The notes: generated by a model not told the origin, from the sequence alone. Counted from the stretch's first letter, positions 34,340 through 46,739 are shown. The stretch: 64,000 nucleotides of DNA from Manis javanica (GCF_040802235.1 NC_133170.1:8819001-8883000), one strand, 5' to 3'. Made by a program: numbers and translations.

Positions 34340-37115
34340 AACATGCCTCAAAATAATCCAACTAATAAAAAATAATAATAATAATAATCCAACTGATTCC
34401 AAGTAATGTAACTGATGGCCAGAACAAAAATACAACACTATCTGAAGTAGTACAACAAAATTCTGCAGTCGACAAGATAAAATACAAATCAAAAATTAAG
34501 AGGCATACAAAAAAAAAAAAAAAAAGCAGGAAAGTATGAGCTATAACCAGGAGAAAATTCTCACAACAGAAACAGAAAGAGATGATGGAATTTGCAGACA
34601 AGGTTATGAAATCAGCTATTATAAATATCTTTCATGTATTTAAGAAAGTGAAGAAAAAAAGACCACAGATGATGGAAGCTATGAAAAACTCACATGGAAG
34701 TTCCAGAGGAGACTTAAAACAAAAAACACACAGGACAGGATTTATAGCAGATTAAACACTGACAAAGACAAGATCATGAAATTTAAAAATTGCAACAGTA
34801 ATTATTTAAAATGAAGCACAGAGAGAAAAAGTACCAAGGAAAATGGGGGTTAATAGCAAGTAGCCTAAAACAGGTGTAACTGGAGGCCCAGAAAAAAAGG
34901 GAGGGGTGTGAGGCAAATATTTAAAGAAATAGAGTTAAAATTTTCTAAATTTCATAAAAATTAGATCCAGAGATCTAAACAACAGCCAAGTAAAATAAAC
35001 ACAATGAAATCAAAACAATGCACATCATACTCTACTACAGAAAATTAATAAAATTTTTAAATAAGCCAGAAAAAGGGCACATTACATATACAGAAATAAT
35101 AATTAAACCAGATTTCTTGTCAGAAACCATGTAAGTAAAAAGACAAGAGAGAGATATCTTTAAAGTTTTGAAAGGGGAAAAAAAATATGGCAGCATCCAG
35201 TTCTTCATCCAGGGAAAATACCTTTTAAAATTTTTACCTGAAATAAAGATGTTTCTCAGACAAACAAAAGTTGACACAATTCTTTGCCAGCAGACCTGCA
35301 CTAAAAGAAATTTTAATAAAGTTCTTCAGGAAAAAGAAAAATAAAACCAGATTGTAATTTGGATCAGCACAAATGGAATTATGAGTGTCAGAAATGGTAA
35401 ATATGTGGGTAAGTATAAAAAGTTAAAAGACAACTGATGACGTAAAGTGAAAGTAACGATACCTTGTTGGCTTTATAGAATAGGTAGAAGTGAACTAGGT
35501 GATATCAATACCACAAATATGAGAGAGAAAATGAAAGTACATTGTTATAAAGCCCTTACATTGTACGTGAAATGGAATATTATTTGAAAGTGGATAATTA
35601 AATGATATATATTGCAGAGCAATTAATTAATTAGTGAAAATAGACACCTAGGAAGCCCCATAGTGGGCATAAAATGAAGTAATTTTTTTAAAATAACAAT
35701 AGCTTCAAACCCAACATAAATTAGGAAAAGAAGAAAAAGCAGAAGGGGAAAAGGGAATCTCAACCACATTGGCAATTACATTAAAAGCAGACAGTCCAAA
35801 CAACTAAATTAAAAAGTAAAGACTGTCAGATTGAAGAAAATGTGAGAACCATATGTCACAAGAAATTCATTTTGGCTAGCAGGACAAAAAAAAGATAAAG
35901 GGCTACAAAATATGTATCATGTGAGTATTATTAAAAAGAAAGCTGAAATGGCTATATTAGTTATTAGAAAAATTAGACTCAGATCAAAGAACATTTGGGC
36001 ATAGAGATTTTAACAATAATAAAGAAGTCAATTCACCAAGCAAACTTAACAATCCTAAATGTGTATGCACCTAATAACAAAGCTTCAAAATACACGAAAC
36101 AATGATAGAACTAAAATGACAAATAGACAAATAAATCAATCACCATAATTAGAGATTTCAGTACTCCTTAGTAATTACAAAATAACTGAAATCACAGAGT
36201 ATCTTCTCTAAGCATAGAAAAAAGACATTTAAACTATCAATGAAAAGTCTCCCAAATACCTGAAAATTAAACAACACACTTCTAAATAACTCATTATAAA
36301 TCATAATAGAAATAGAAGGATAATTTGAAGTGAATGTAATTGAAAATACAACATGTTAAAATTTGAGGGATACAGCTAGAACAGGGCTGTGAGGGCAATT
36401 TATAAACAAACACATTAAAAGAAAACACAATAGAAAATAATATCCTGTATCAACATACATGCAAAAACCTTCAACAAAGTTTGAAAAATCAAATCCAGCA
36501 ATACATAAGGAGGGTAATATATCATGAAAAGTAAGGTTTATCCCAAGAATGCAAGCTTGATTGGCTATCCAAACATAACATAATTTACCATAAGAAAAAA
36601 CCATATGATCATCTCAATAAATGGAGGAAAAAATTTTCTAAGAAAATTCAAAACCCATGAATGCTAAATATTCTTAGCAAACAAAGACTAAAACAAAATG
36701 TCTTCAATCTGATAAAGGCTATCAATGAAAAGAAAAAGAAAAAAGTTCACACTACAGGCTTATGAATCTTACTATGTAGCCAGAATAAATCAAGATAGTG
36801 CAGTAAGTACAAAATCCAGAACACACACACATTTATGCCACAAAGCTTTCAAAATAACACAACAGGGAAACAATAGCCTTTTGAGCAGTGGGATATCCAT
36901 ATGCAAAATGAATCAGGATACTTACACTTATATTACAAAAGTAAATAAATAACTTGAAATGGATAAGCCTAAAACTACAGAACTTATAAAGGAAAATGCT
37001 GGAGAAACTCCATGAGATCATGATTTAGAAAAAGATGTTTTAAATAGAACAAAAATGTACAAACTATAAACAAAAAAAATAAAAAAAGACTTCATCAAAA
37101 TTAAACACCTCTGTT
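34340..37115 (+). mobile_element. Old LINE-1/HAL1-like element, 5' part
   Basis: From an (AAT)n tract at about 34366-34388 onward, the plus strand shows a decayed ORF1 region (about 34400-35300, including a 'gttttgaaaggggaaaaaaaatatggcagcatccag' block and 'caaacaaaagttgacacaattc'). Endonuclease-like text follows ('aatgtgtatgcacctaataacaaagc', about 36057), then reverse-transcriptase text near 36440-36620, then post-RT sequence to 37115. There the element is cut, and its continuation appears at 38565. No long frames remain. Confidence 0.65.
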
Positions 37116-37117
37116 CA

Positions 37118-37650
37118 AAAAAACACATCTGCCTGTCCTCACTTCCAAAGAGTCTGAATCGGTAAACGGGGTGACATTCGGGAACTGTACCAGAGGTGAG
37201 CCTCCAAAACCTAGCCAGAGGGAGTCCATTTTGTTTAAAGATGCCATTTAAGAACAAATTACTGAGCTGCACTCCTGGACTGATGGATGTTCCAGGATCA
37301 GCGGGGAGCTCCTCTCTGGTCACATTAAGCTGGGGCAAGGGATAAGGAATGCAGGGCTGTTTTGTGTCTAAAGGAAAAATCAAGATAAAATGAACTCCAC
37401 TCTTGCCTGCTTTCCAGCATACAATGATTGCATTTCTGCACATAATCCGCTCCCCCACCACCACTCGTTCCTTGATAAAAGCTAGCCTGACATATAGGAG
37501 GGTGGCAACTTCAGGGGAGAGCTGCCCAGATGTCATACATGCTACATTAAGTAGCCCCTGAATAAAACTCATTTACTCGCCAAGCTGGACTTGTCCATGT
37601 CATTCTTTGGCCCATCAGGTTCCCTCATAATTCAGGGGATGGCATTTCCT
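37118..37650 (+). mobile_element. LTR inserted in an old LINE-1
   Basis: Non-L1 block between two L1 segments. It carries an AATAAA signal (37561-37566) followed by a U5-like tail ending 'cccatcaggttccctc'. GC content is higher than the flanks, and length (about 530 bp) suits a gammaretrovirus-type LTR. The 184-codon minus-strand frame at 37018-37572 lies antisense to it and is not a gene. The exact right border is uncertain (37640-37700). Confidence 0.55.
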
Positions 37651-37929
37651 TTACACCCTCCAGGAAATTCCTGTAACAGGAACCTGCATGTATAACAAGT
37701 TATTTTTTATTCCATTGGTTGCTGGACCACCATCAGAGAAACACTAATTTTCAGAGCAGTGCATTAACAAAGGTGATGGCTCTTATGGAAATAAAGGAAC
37801 AGGTATGCAAGTCTGAAGCATTTTTGGCCACACTCTTCCTATACTGGTAGCTCTTTGCCAGTGGTTCATTGTCTAAAATAACTAAGCCCATTCATTAAAC
37901 CAAAGGGTAAAAAGCAAATAGACTTTAAA

Positions 37930-38555
37930 ATACCGTGGGTCTAGGAAAACAGTATGGTAGTTCCTCAAAAGATTAAACAGAATTACTCTATGATCTAGCA
38001 ATTCCACTTCTGGGTACATACCCAAAAGAACTGAAAGCAGTGACTCAAGCAGGTAATCAAACACTCATGTTCATAGCAACATTATTCACAACAGCCAAAA
38101 AGTGAAAATAATCCAAATATTCACTTATAGATGAATGGATAAACAAAATGTGATACATACATACAACTGAATTAATTCAGGCCTTAAAATAGAATGAAAT
38201 TCTGATACATCCATCCACATGGATAAACCCAAAGACATCATGTTAAGTACAATAAGCCAGGAAAAAAAGGACAAAAATTGTATGATCGCACTTACATGAG
38301 GTAATAAATCATCAAATTCAGAGAAAGCAGAATAGTGGTTACCAAAGGCTGGAGGGAGGGGAGAATCAGAGTTATTTCATGGTGCATAGTTTCAGTTAAG
38401 AATGATGAAGAAGTTATGGAGATTGACAGTGGTGATGGCTGTAAAAAATGCGAATGTACTTAACTGCCACTGAACTGTACACTTACAAATGATGAGAATG
38501 ATAAATTTTGTTATGTATATTTCACCATAATTTAAAATTTTTAAAAACATATGTA
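37930..38555 (+). mobile_element. LINE-1 3' fragment within the insertion
   Basis: Clear ORF2 C-terminal text ('ctatgatctagcaattccacttctgggtacatacccaaaagaac' and 'tcatagcaacattattcacaacagcc') runs to an old-L1 3' end ('actgtacacttacaaatgatgagaatgataaattttgttatgtatat') near 38550. It sits between the LTR and the resumption of the first L1, so it is a separate copy. Confidence 0.7.
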
Positions 38556-38564
38556 ACTTTAAGA

Positions 38565-39570
38565 ATATAAAAAGACAAACCACAGATTAGGAGAAAACAT
38601 CTGAAAAACATCTGATAAAGGACTTACATCCAGAATATAAAAAGAACCCTTACAACTAAACAAGATAAGCAACTGACTTTTTAAAATAACAAAAGGTAAG
38701 AATAAACACTTTCTAAAAGAAGGTGTATGAATGGTAAGTAAGCACACTCTGAAAAGATGTTCAACATCATTAGCCATTAGAAAAATGCAAATTAAAACAA
38801 AAATGCAGGTACCAGTACAATCTACTAAAACAGCTAAAATTAAAGACTTAAAATATCAAGTGCGGACAGGATATTGAACACCTGGAACTTTCATAAACTA
38901 CTGATAAGAATTCAAAATGGTACAACCATTTTGGAAAATAGTTTGACAGTAGTGTAAAAAAATTAAACATACAACTTGCCACATAACCCAGGAATCTCAC
39001 TCCTATTTACCAAAGAAAAATGAAGACATACATCAACATAAAAACCTATAAGAGAATGTCTACAGCAGTCTTCTCCATATTAAAAAACCAGAAACAACTC
39101 AAATGTCTATCAACTAGTAAATGGGTAAAGAAATTGTAGTAGTTCCATACAATGAAATACTACTCAGCAGTAAAAATGAAGAACCTTCTAATGTTCACAA
39201 CAACATGGGTGAATCTTAATTATGCCAAGTGAAGAAAGCCAAGTTTACAAAAAAATCTATGATATTCCTTTTATATGAAATTCTTGAAAAGGCAAAATTT
39301 CAGTGACAGAAAGCAAATCAGTAGTACCCAGAGAGCAGGAGTGTGGGGATGTGATCAACTGTAAAAAGGAGCAAGGTCATGTCTCTTGAGTGATGGAAAT
39401 GTTTTATAACATAAATGTAACAATATTTTCTCATATGCAAATGTCTGCCAAAAGTCATCAAATTATTACTGGTGGTTTTTAATTTATTTTTTTAACATTT
39501 TTTAATATTATCAGGTTTATTATTAGTTATTTTAACTGCATAAATGTTATATCTCAATAAAATTTATTTT
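38565..39570 (+). mobile_element. Continuation of the old LINE-1, C-terminal part to 3' end
   Basis: Starts 'aaaagacaaaccacagattaggagaaaac', exactly the L1 region that should follow the text cut off at 37115. It proceeds through the ORF2 C-terminus to 'atatctcaataaaatttatttttt'. This supports one L1 interrupted by about 1.45 kb of LTR and L1 sequence. Confidence 0.65.
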
Positions 39571-39599
39571 TTAAATCACCACAGTATCAAGAAGTAGGT

Positions 39600-40235
39600 A
39601 GTGGAAAGGAACTTTTAAGACTTTTATCGCTGCCTCAACACTTGTCACAAGTTGCTAAGTCTGGACCTTCCTCTAAGCAGGGGTGGGAGTAGAAAGAGCA
39701 CATTAGTCAAACAGTACAGCTCATGAGCATTTCTTGAAAGTAAGGCCAGAAAAAATATTTCTCTTAGGCAGAACCACAGTTGCCACTGTGAAAGGTGCAA
39801 TGAAATGGCATCACTTGTGTCAAGGAGTTTTAGCGTGGAACCAGGGGGCCACAAAGGAGGAGGGCCTTATGCATGTCCTCACCAGGTGGAACCGTGACCT
39901 GAACTCAGCCAAACTGTGACTATTCCAAGGACTCTGCAAGGACACCTGCAACTGTATATGGATACAGCATGGACGCCTACTGTAACGGACTTCTGCTTAG
40001 TGACGGCCCTAGTAACCAATGATGTGGAGCCAAGAGTAGCTTTCTGCTACCAACACAAGTCAAAATTCTTTGTAAACAATGCAGATAAGCACCCATTTGT
40101 CTTTAAAAACCCATGATTTTTGTTCCCTAGTGGGATACAGTTTGTGCTACTAAACAAATCTGTGTTCCCTGAATTGCAATTCTGGGTCCCTGAATAAATG
40201 CTTTTATTTCAGTTCTGCCTCTTTTCCAGCAATTT
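39600..40235 (+). mobile_element. LTR-like block
   Basis: Higher-GC segment ending in a 'ggtccctgaataaatgcttttatttcagttctgcctc' R/U5-like end with AATAAA at 40193-40198. No terminal repeat boundary can be fixed and the internal part is not one I recognise. An alternative is an unrelated ancient transposon. Confidence 0.4.
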
Positions 40236-40239
40236 TCTA

Positions 40240-42085
40240 CCAAAATCAAAGAGGGGAGGGGCTGTGAAATAGAGAAAAAAGGTGTGCAGTATGTAAAACG
40301 CCTCAAGATATTTACACAGGTAAACTTAGAACAGGGTGTCCACAAGATCAAACACAGGAAGGGGAGTGAGAATGAAAAATGCAGCCACTGAAACAGAAAA
40401 CCGAGGGAACTGAATGAGAGAGGGAGAGATATAATAGGAAAACAGGAAGATGGTAAGTACACAGAAGATGTCACCTGCATCGGACTTTTGTAAAGCTCTC
40501 TACGTTATTCTACATACTGGAGAAGCTGTCAGGCACACCCAAATTACAATCACCCTTCTGCTTAGTAAAAGTTTCTGTCTTATTTTTCAAGTTTCTGCCT
40601 TACCACCATCTTTTTTTCCCAAAAAAAGTCTTATTTTTTCAAACTGTTACATAACAGAATGATTACATACTGAAATCCCACTGTGATCATGTTACTTTGT
40701 TGGTAATCTATCCCTAGAGGTCCTAGGGTCCTTTAATAATTTGGCTCAATTTTACATCTCATCATTTTTTCTCTTCCAGCCATTCTGAAGTTTACCTTTT
40801 TTCCCCCACAGAACAATAGTTCATTAATAAACATTAAGTATTTTTTACTGATTTACTGACTTTAACTTCCAAACATCCAGGAAAAAAATCTGAAGCATGC
40901 CTGTAACTATGAATATAAGATTAGGCAGTCAGTTCAAAACTGTAATTTCAGACAACTTTTTAAAATCTTTCCAAGAGCTACATACAACTTGAATATGCAC
41001 AAACCGATTTATAAGCAAACTACTACTACACTGAGATATCTAAAGGATACAATGAATTGGAGGACTGCAACATTCCCAGGCAATTTCAAGTGAAATATAT
41101 ACACATGTGTGTGTTTACATATACATATTTTCAACTGTATGTCCTATTCTGTACTAGCGTCTCTACTGTCAGTACCACAATCCTACCATCCAGCTCATTT
41201 TGGCATATTCCCTGGCAATATGTTTAGAGCTTAATCTGCGCCATGATTTTCTCATTGAGAGAAAGCTGTATGTACTGTGGGTAACAGGAAAGCAATGGTA
41301 GTGATGTGAGCGAAAGTGCAATTCTCCTAACTGCTCCTTCACCGTCATTATAAGGGATTCCCTGATGCTTAGGATACTGGCTTCATGATATTCTGGAAGG
41401 CTAAAACAATGAACCTCTTCAAATGAAAACAACACTCTCTTCAACACATACACACACATGAAGTTGTCAGTAAGTTTCCATTTCAGTTTCACAGAAGAGC
41501 AGTTATAACAGCACTTGCCTGACCAATTGCCCATTATGTTATTAGGAATGAATAAGAATAACTACATAAAAGAACGTTCCAGTTCCTACACACACAAACA
41601 CACACCTACTTCTCCACATAAGCAGTGGTGTTCTATCCTAGTGTTAAGATTGCCTTCTTCCTAGAAGGTTGACAAAGTCTACCAATTCATTACAATTATA
41701 CACAGGCTCCTGAGATTAGAGTAACTTGAGTTCTTTGACAATTTTGAGGCACAACATATATTTTAATTGATGAAACCATGTTAAAGTAACTGAACTGTAG
41801 GAAGAATGAAGATATGCTCTGCTTAGAAAATAAGCCTGAGAACCAACAAAAATTTTCTATATAATCCAACATCACAAAGAAGTCTACTGAAAACTGATTA
41901 AATGAAAAAACTCTGAAATGATGTGCACGACTCCAGACCTCAGCATTGCTACACAATCACAATGGAAAGAATGTGTGGTAATTAACCAGCTTTAAATGCT
42001 AGAAGTACCCAATCATTCTTTTCCCCAAAAAGCTTTTTATAGAAGGGGGAAATCCTATAGCCTTCATGATTACTCCTTCAGTTTA
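40240..42085. other. Mostly unique DNA; possible exon at 41.2-41.4 kb
   Basis: No named repeat recognised. Short CA/TG-rich microsatellites occur at about 41100-41130 and 41446-41460. The 121-codon minus frame at 41169-41534 is discussed separately. Confidence 0.35.
41169..41392 (-). CDS. Candidate exon or chance ORF, unidentified
   Basis: On the minus strand a strong-looking acceptor (TTTTAGCCTTCCAG) ends at 41393. The downstream sequence stays open for about 73 codons to a stop at 41169, beginning YHEASILSIRESLIMTVKEQ. The frame continues upstream of the acceptor too (to 41534), so openness alone does not define an exon. A second acceptor-like CCTGTTACCCACAG occurs within it. No family resemblance recognised. 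Confidence 0.25.
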
Positions 42086-42086
42086 C

Positions 42087-42092
42087 TTTATT
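42087..42092 (-). terminator. Possible polyadenylation signal
   Basis: AATAAA on the minus strand, about 425 bp downstream of the stop codon of the candidate terminal exon at 42.5 kb. Such hexamers are common by chance in AT-rich DNA, so it matters only together with that exon. Confidence 0.25.
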
Positions 42093-42515
42093 TTTTTCAA
42101 AAACGCAAACACACTAAGCCCTGAGCCCTGCTGCTCACGCACTTCTCTCCATGTCAGCAGCACCCTATCTAGCATGTACTGTACTCAATGAACCTCCGCC
42201 CAGTATGTCTGATTGGTATCCTAGCTTTCAACAGGGAGAACAGGGGCATAATGACTATCTTTCCATAACTTAAAATGAGATTGTAGTAAAAATATAAGCT
42301 CAAAGAACAAAAACTATAACAGTACCTGAGTTTTACCCAAATACACTTAAGCTAAAAGCAGATACTTGTCAGTTATCATCATAGAATGTTGTTACATGTC
42401 AGTATACCTGGAATTACAGGTACATCATTTGAACATACCTATAATCTAATTCTGAGGTCTTAGCCTTAATTCTAAGAGTCTCACTATAATGTCTCTCCTT
42501 ATAGGACTCAGCATC

Positions 42516-42592
42516 TTAAGCATCTGATTGTTTTTTCATCCCCTTCTCCATAGCATACACAGCCATTTCTTTATCAAGTTGGCTTTCGGCTA
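42516..42592 (-). CDS. Candidate terminal coding exon, unidentified protein
   Basis: A textbook 3' splice site on the minus strand (ATTGGCTTCATTTCTTGCAG, ending at 42593) is followed by one open frame of 24 codons. It reads AESQLDKEMAVYAMEKGMKK then QSDA and stops (TAA at 42518-42516). The frame starts in phase 1 (first two exon bases complete a codon). The other two frames meet stops within a few codons. The residues are charged and helix-prone, as in many C-terminal tails. It is on the same strand as the CpG-island first exon at 55.1 kb, so both may belong to one gene. I cannot name it. Confidence 0.35.
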
Positions 42593-42764
42593 CTGCAAGA
42601 AATGAAGCCAATTTACAAAGTAAACTACAAGGCCATTCTTCATGATAGATACAGTGGCAGGAGGGCCAAACATAATTTAAAATCTTTAGCTCCCTATTTG
42701 ATATTCGACCATGCCAAACATAAACCTGAACCAGGAAAGAGGTAACGAAATTTCTGCTTCTATG

Positions 42765-43225
42765 GTGAATATTTCTATATAATCAGAGAGACAGACAGAC
42801 AGACAGATTTAAAGGAACTGGGTCATGAGAGCACAGAGGCTGAGAAGTCCCCAAATCCACAGTTGGCAAGCTGGAGACCCAGAATAACTGATGATGTAGT
42901 CCCAGACTGCACCCAAAGCCTGAGCACCAGGAGAACCATAAATCCCAGTCCCAGGACAGGAGAAGACCAATGCACCAGTGCCAGCAAGCAACCAGAAGTT
43001 CCCTTTTGCTCAGCTTTTTGTTCTATTCAGGTCTTCAAATGACTGGATGAGGACCATCTGCTTTAGAGAGGGCAATGTACTTACTGTACTAATGCATATG
43101 TTAATTTCATTGGGAAACGGATACCCAGACAGACTGAAAATAAAGTTTGATAAAATATCTGGGAACCCTATGGCCCAGTCAAGTTCACACATAAAAGTAA
43201 CTATCACTAATCCACTACTGATCAA
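42765..43225. mobile_element. Old high-copy interspersed repeat
   Basis: The sequence follows a common mammalian repeat pattern: a (GACA)n tract at 42786-42808, 'gaggctgagaagtcc', 'ggcaagctggagacccag', then 'tttttgttctattcaggtcttcaaatgactggatgagg', and an end near 'gcccagtcaagttcacacataaaagtaac'. I recall the layout but not the family name. It may be LTR-derived. No coding potential. Confidence 0.6.
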
Positions 43226-43479
43226 CTTGGCTCCATACACATCTTAAACCATAGTTAATCTCCAAATAAGGTCAATGATAAGGTCATAATTTTGTGTACC
43301 TGTGGGAAAATATGGTAAATCACCCTGATTAAGCCAAACTGCCCTGATAGCAGCTGTCAGCAATTCCAGAAGTGTCTGATTCCCTGAGTGATGGGAACTT
43401 TGCAACCGCTGCCGGAGGGAAGGGTGAGTGGTCAGGGAAGCCGTCTACTCATCTTAGTACCTGACATAACAATGTTTTC

Positions 43480-45080
43480 CACCCCATATCCTAGAGATGT
43501 AAAAGCCAAATAGGCAGAGATTCCGGTGACTCCTGCCTATACTGAGCACTCATGTCCACCAGCTTATCCTGGGTGTAGGGGTGGAGCATGGGGTGCTCCA
43601 CAACCTGGGGAGGGGGCGGCTCCTCGCCCTGAGGAGCCCGCGGTTGTTCCGTTTTTATTTTTTTAATTATAGCTGGGAGGGCCTTTAATTCAGGAGAGGC
43701 TGGTACCAGGGGCAGTGGCTTCAGCAGCAGATGGGCCCATGGCCCTGCCTCATCTCCCCCACACTCCTCCACCATCTCCAGGGATGAAGGCACCACTCTT
43801 TCCTCCCTCTGCCCCACAGCCTACATAATGTTATGAATTTAATGGACCAGTCTGATACCTTGTGGAAGAGAAAGATGGTACAGATACATGCAAACTAAAC
43901 TGACAGGGCTGGAAAATCGATATATCCCTGAGGTAGGGTGGTGAATTATATTGCTGACCTTGCCAGGTAAAAGCAACCTGCCTCTGTTGGACCTTGTTGA
44001 CAGGGATTGAGAAAAAGGCATTTCACAGATCAATAGCTGCATGCCAGGTACTAGGGAATGTGTTAATTTGCTCAAACAATAAAACCATATCTGGTACAGT
44101 AGCTGCAACTGAAGTCACCACCTGGTTAAGCTTATGACAATCCACTGTCATTCTCCAAGATCCACCTGTCTTCTACACAGGACACACAGAATGAATGGGG
44201 ATGTCATAGGAATCACCATACCAGCATGTTTCTAGTCCTTGATGGTGACACTTATCTGCAATCTCTACAGGAATGAGATATTGCTTCTGATTTACTATTT
44301 TCCTAGGTAGTAACAATTCTAGTGGCTTCCACTTCGCCTTTCCCACCACATTAAGCTTTCACTCCACTGGTCAGGGAACCAAAGTGGGGATCCTGCCAGT
44401 TGCTAAGTATATCTATTCTGATCAAGCATTCTGGAACTGGGGAAATAACCAAAGGAAGGGCCTGAATACTCACTGCTCCCAATGTGAGATGGAACTAAAA
44501 CTTCATTATCACCTGATCTCCATAAGCCCCAGTTCTGACTGGTAGATCACACGGACAGTTTGGGTCCCATGGATTAGTGTCAGTTCACAGCCAGTGCCTA
44601 GCAGTCCCCAAAAAGTTTGATTAGTTCCTTTTCTCAATGCACAATTACCCTGGTAGAAAGCAGTAGGATCTTGTAGGGAGGGCTAGAAGAAAGATTGGCA
44701 GTATAAAATTTTGGAGGTATAATGGGGACTTGCCTCAAAGGGACCCTGTCCCCACTTTTCTCAAGGAGCTGTCTGGGTCTGTAAAAATTCAAGTCTCAGA
44801 AATGATTGAAGAGTAATGGCTGTTTTTATGATTCAGCTATAACATTCCAATCTCTCTAAACCTTTTAAAATCCTTCCTCTACATTGAACCAAAGCAGGTC
44901 AAGCATTTTCAACTCACTCACAGTGGGCCACTTTTTGGTCTGTATTTCAGCCCAACAACCAACTAAACAGTCACAGCCCTTTCTAACGCCCTGAGCTGAA
45001 ACATTAAATGCAGAATCTCTGCTTAGTGAGCCCATATCAATAAATTCTGCCTGATCCAACTTTGTTCCTTCCACCATTAC
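43480..45080 (-). mobile_element. Decayed endogenous retrovirus internal region
   Basis: On the minus strand about 44600-44500 resembles retroviral protease. About 44170-43840 shows reverse-transcriptase family features, including a hydrophobic segment around an AIDL-type palm motif and an LPQG-type motif. Several frames are needed to cover it and it carries stops. A 108-codon proline-rich frame at 43491-43817 looks gag-like but lies downstream of the pol-like part, which is out of normal order. No flanking LTR pair was identified. I do not assign a class. Confidence 0.6.
43491..43817 (-). pseudogene. Gag-like ERV frame, out of order
   Basis: This 108-codon open frame is rich in proline and glutamate in its middle and ends in a tryptophan-leucine-rich segment reminiscent of retroviral gag proteins. 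Its position 3' of the protease/RT-like sequence on the same strand suggests rearrangement or two overlapping insertions. Assignment to gag is tentative. It could be other retroviral sequence. It is truncated and non-functional. Confidence 0.35.
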
Positions 45081-45144
45081 CCTGTACCCTTAGTATTCAT
45101 TCCCACACATGTTCCAAAAATTTGTCTCTATAAATTAGAGAAAG

Positions 45145-45400
45145 GCAGCTGATCCTTGAATAATGTATTCAATGTAATGAGATCAGGTATGCTGACCCCA
45201 TGTAGTCAAAAATCTGCATATAAAAACTTTTGACTCCCCAAAAACTTAGCTAATGAACTACTAATAGCCTACTGTTGATAAGAAGACTTGCTGAATAACA
45301 TAAAGTTATTATTTTGTATATGTATTATATGCTATATTCTTACAATAAAGTAAGGTAAAGGAAATGTTTTCTCAAATTGTCACAAATCATCAAAAAATTT
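45145..45400 (+). mobile_element. Tigger/MER2-like DNA transposon fragment
   Basis: Strong resemblance to the terminal part of a Tigger-group (pogo/Tc1-mariner) non-autonomous element: 'tgatccttgaataatg', 'gctgaccccatgtagtcaaaaatctgcatataaaaacttttgactccccaaaaactta', 'actactaatagcctactgttgat' and 'ttcttacaataaagtaag'. No transposase frame. The exact subfamily is from memory and uncertain. Confidence 0.65.
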
Positions 45401-45404
45401 TCCA

Positions 45405-46735
45405 TTTTTTATTGGAAAAAATCTGCCTATTAAGCTAGACCTTTTGTTTCTCTATTTGTTTCTCTATTGAATAAATACATAATCAAATAAAAAAATGCTA
45501 GCTACTAGGTGCTGGCACTGACATCAATTAAGTTTTATTTACTAAGTTTCTTTAATTATATATTAAGTATTTGTGTATCAATGTCTTACATTGGTGTTTT
45601 TATATTTTACATTACCTAGACACCACAGAAGTTTTAGCTATACTTCTAGAAACCTACTCTTATCGCCTCTGGTAGCTTTATGGTGACCCTTTGACAATGA
45701 TATATGCCACCCAAACACTGGACATCTGGTGACAAATAAACACCTGGCCTGGAAGTACACATAATTCGAACATACTAAGAAGTTTAAAAAAAAAAATAAA
45801 AGGCAAACACATTCAGGAAGCACCTAATCTCACTCTCCCTTGCAAAAAATTCAATAATATAAAGCAAGTCCTTTATATATCCTTAAATTCATGGTGAGTG
45901 TGGAAACCTGAAATTGCTTGTTTGGGGAGTTGCTGATTTTTGCAAAAACGGTGCAATGTCCTGAAGAAATGTCAGCATGCTTCACTGCAAAGAGAAATAA
46001 ATGCACCTCAGGACAGGCTAAAACTGCATTTTAAAAAATCATCTCTAATAATCATTTACAACATTAGCAAACCAGTTATGTCTTCCTCAAAATGAAAGGT
46101 GAGTAAATTAAGTAAAATACATATGTTCACATTTTAAGAACCCAAAGATATAACTACATTTTTAACCTCATATTCTTATCAACTGTTTTAACACAACAGT
46201 CACCCTAATCTCTTCTACAGCACTGGAAATAACATTCCCAATTATGACTCTCAGTACCACAAGATACTAAGCCAATCAACTAAAAGCTGGGGTATAGGGA
46301 AAGAGTTGGTTCCATCACCTTCACTTACTAAGGCATTAAAATCCTAGAGACTTTCACCAGTTCAAAAAACAAAAAACTGGGCTTCTGCTTGTTTTTCTTT
46401 ACTAGAAAATCCTATTAACCAGAAAATCCAATTTCTCCAAGTCATATGTTCAAGAATAACACACAGTAAGTGTTCAATAAATGTTCCTTTACTTTCTTTT
46501 TCAGCATAATCATTTTGACAGTTCAATTAACTTTCTAATTATAACTCACAAGCCCCTACTAAAGATTCACTTTATTTAAATAGGCCCAATTATGTAAGAT
46601 GAACTGGCATAATAAAACAACTAATAATGCCCAGGGCCACACAAGAAAAAGAATACAGAGTTAACATAAAAAGTTTACCAGGTCATTAAACAAACAAATA
46701 ACAACTGCAATAACAAATCCTGGGGAGAACTGAAT
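45405..46735. other. Mostly unassigned AT-rich DNA with an L2 scrap
   Basis: About 46445-46495 resembles the end of L2 ('cacacagtaagtgttcaataaatgttcc'). The remainder shows no repeat, exon or RNA gene I recognise. Confidence 0.35.
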
Positions 46736-46739
46736 CTGA

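Noticed and set aside
37018..37572. 184-codon minus-strand frame
   Set aside because: It spans the boundary between an old L1 and an LTR-like block on the opposite strand, so it cannot be an ancestral gene.
45301..45345. AT-rich run as an origin or matrix-attachment site
   Set aside because: It falls within the Tigger-like element end, which explains its composition.
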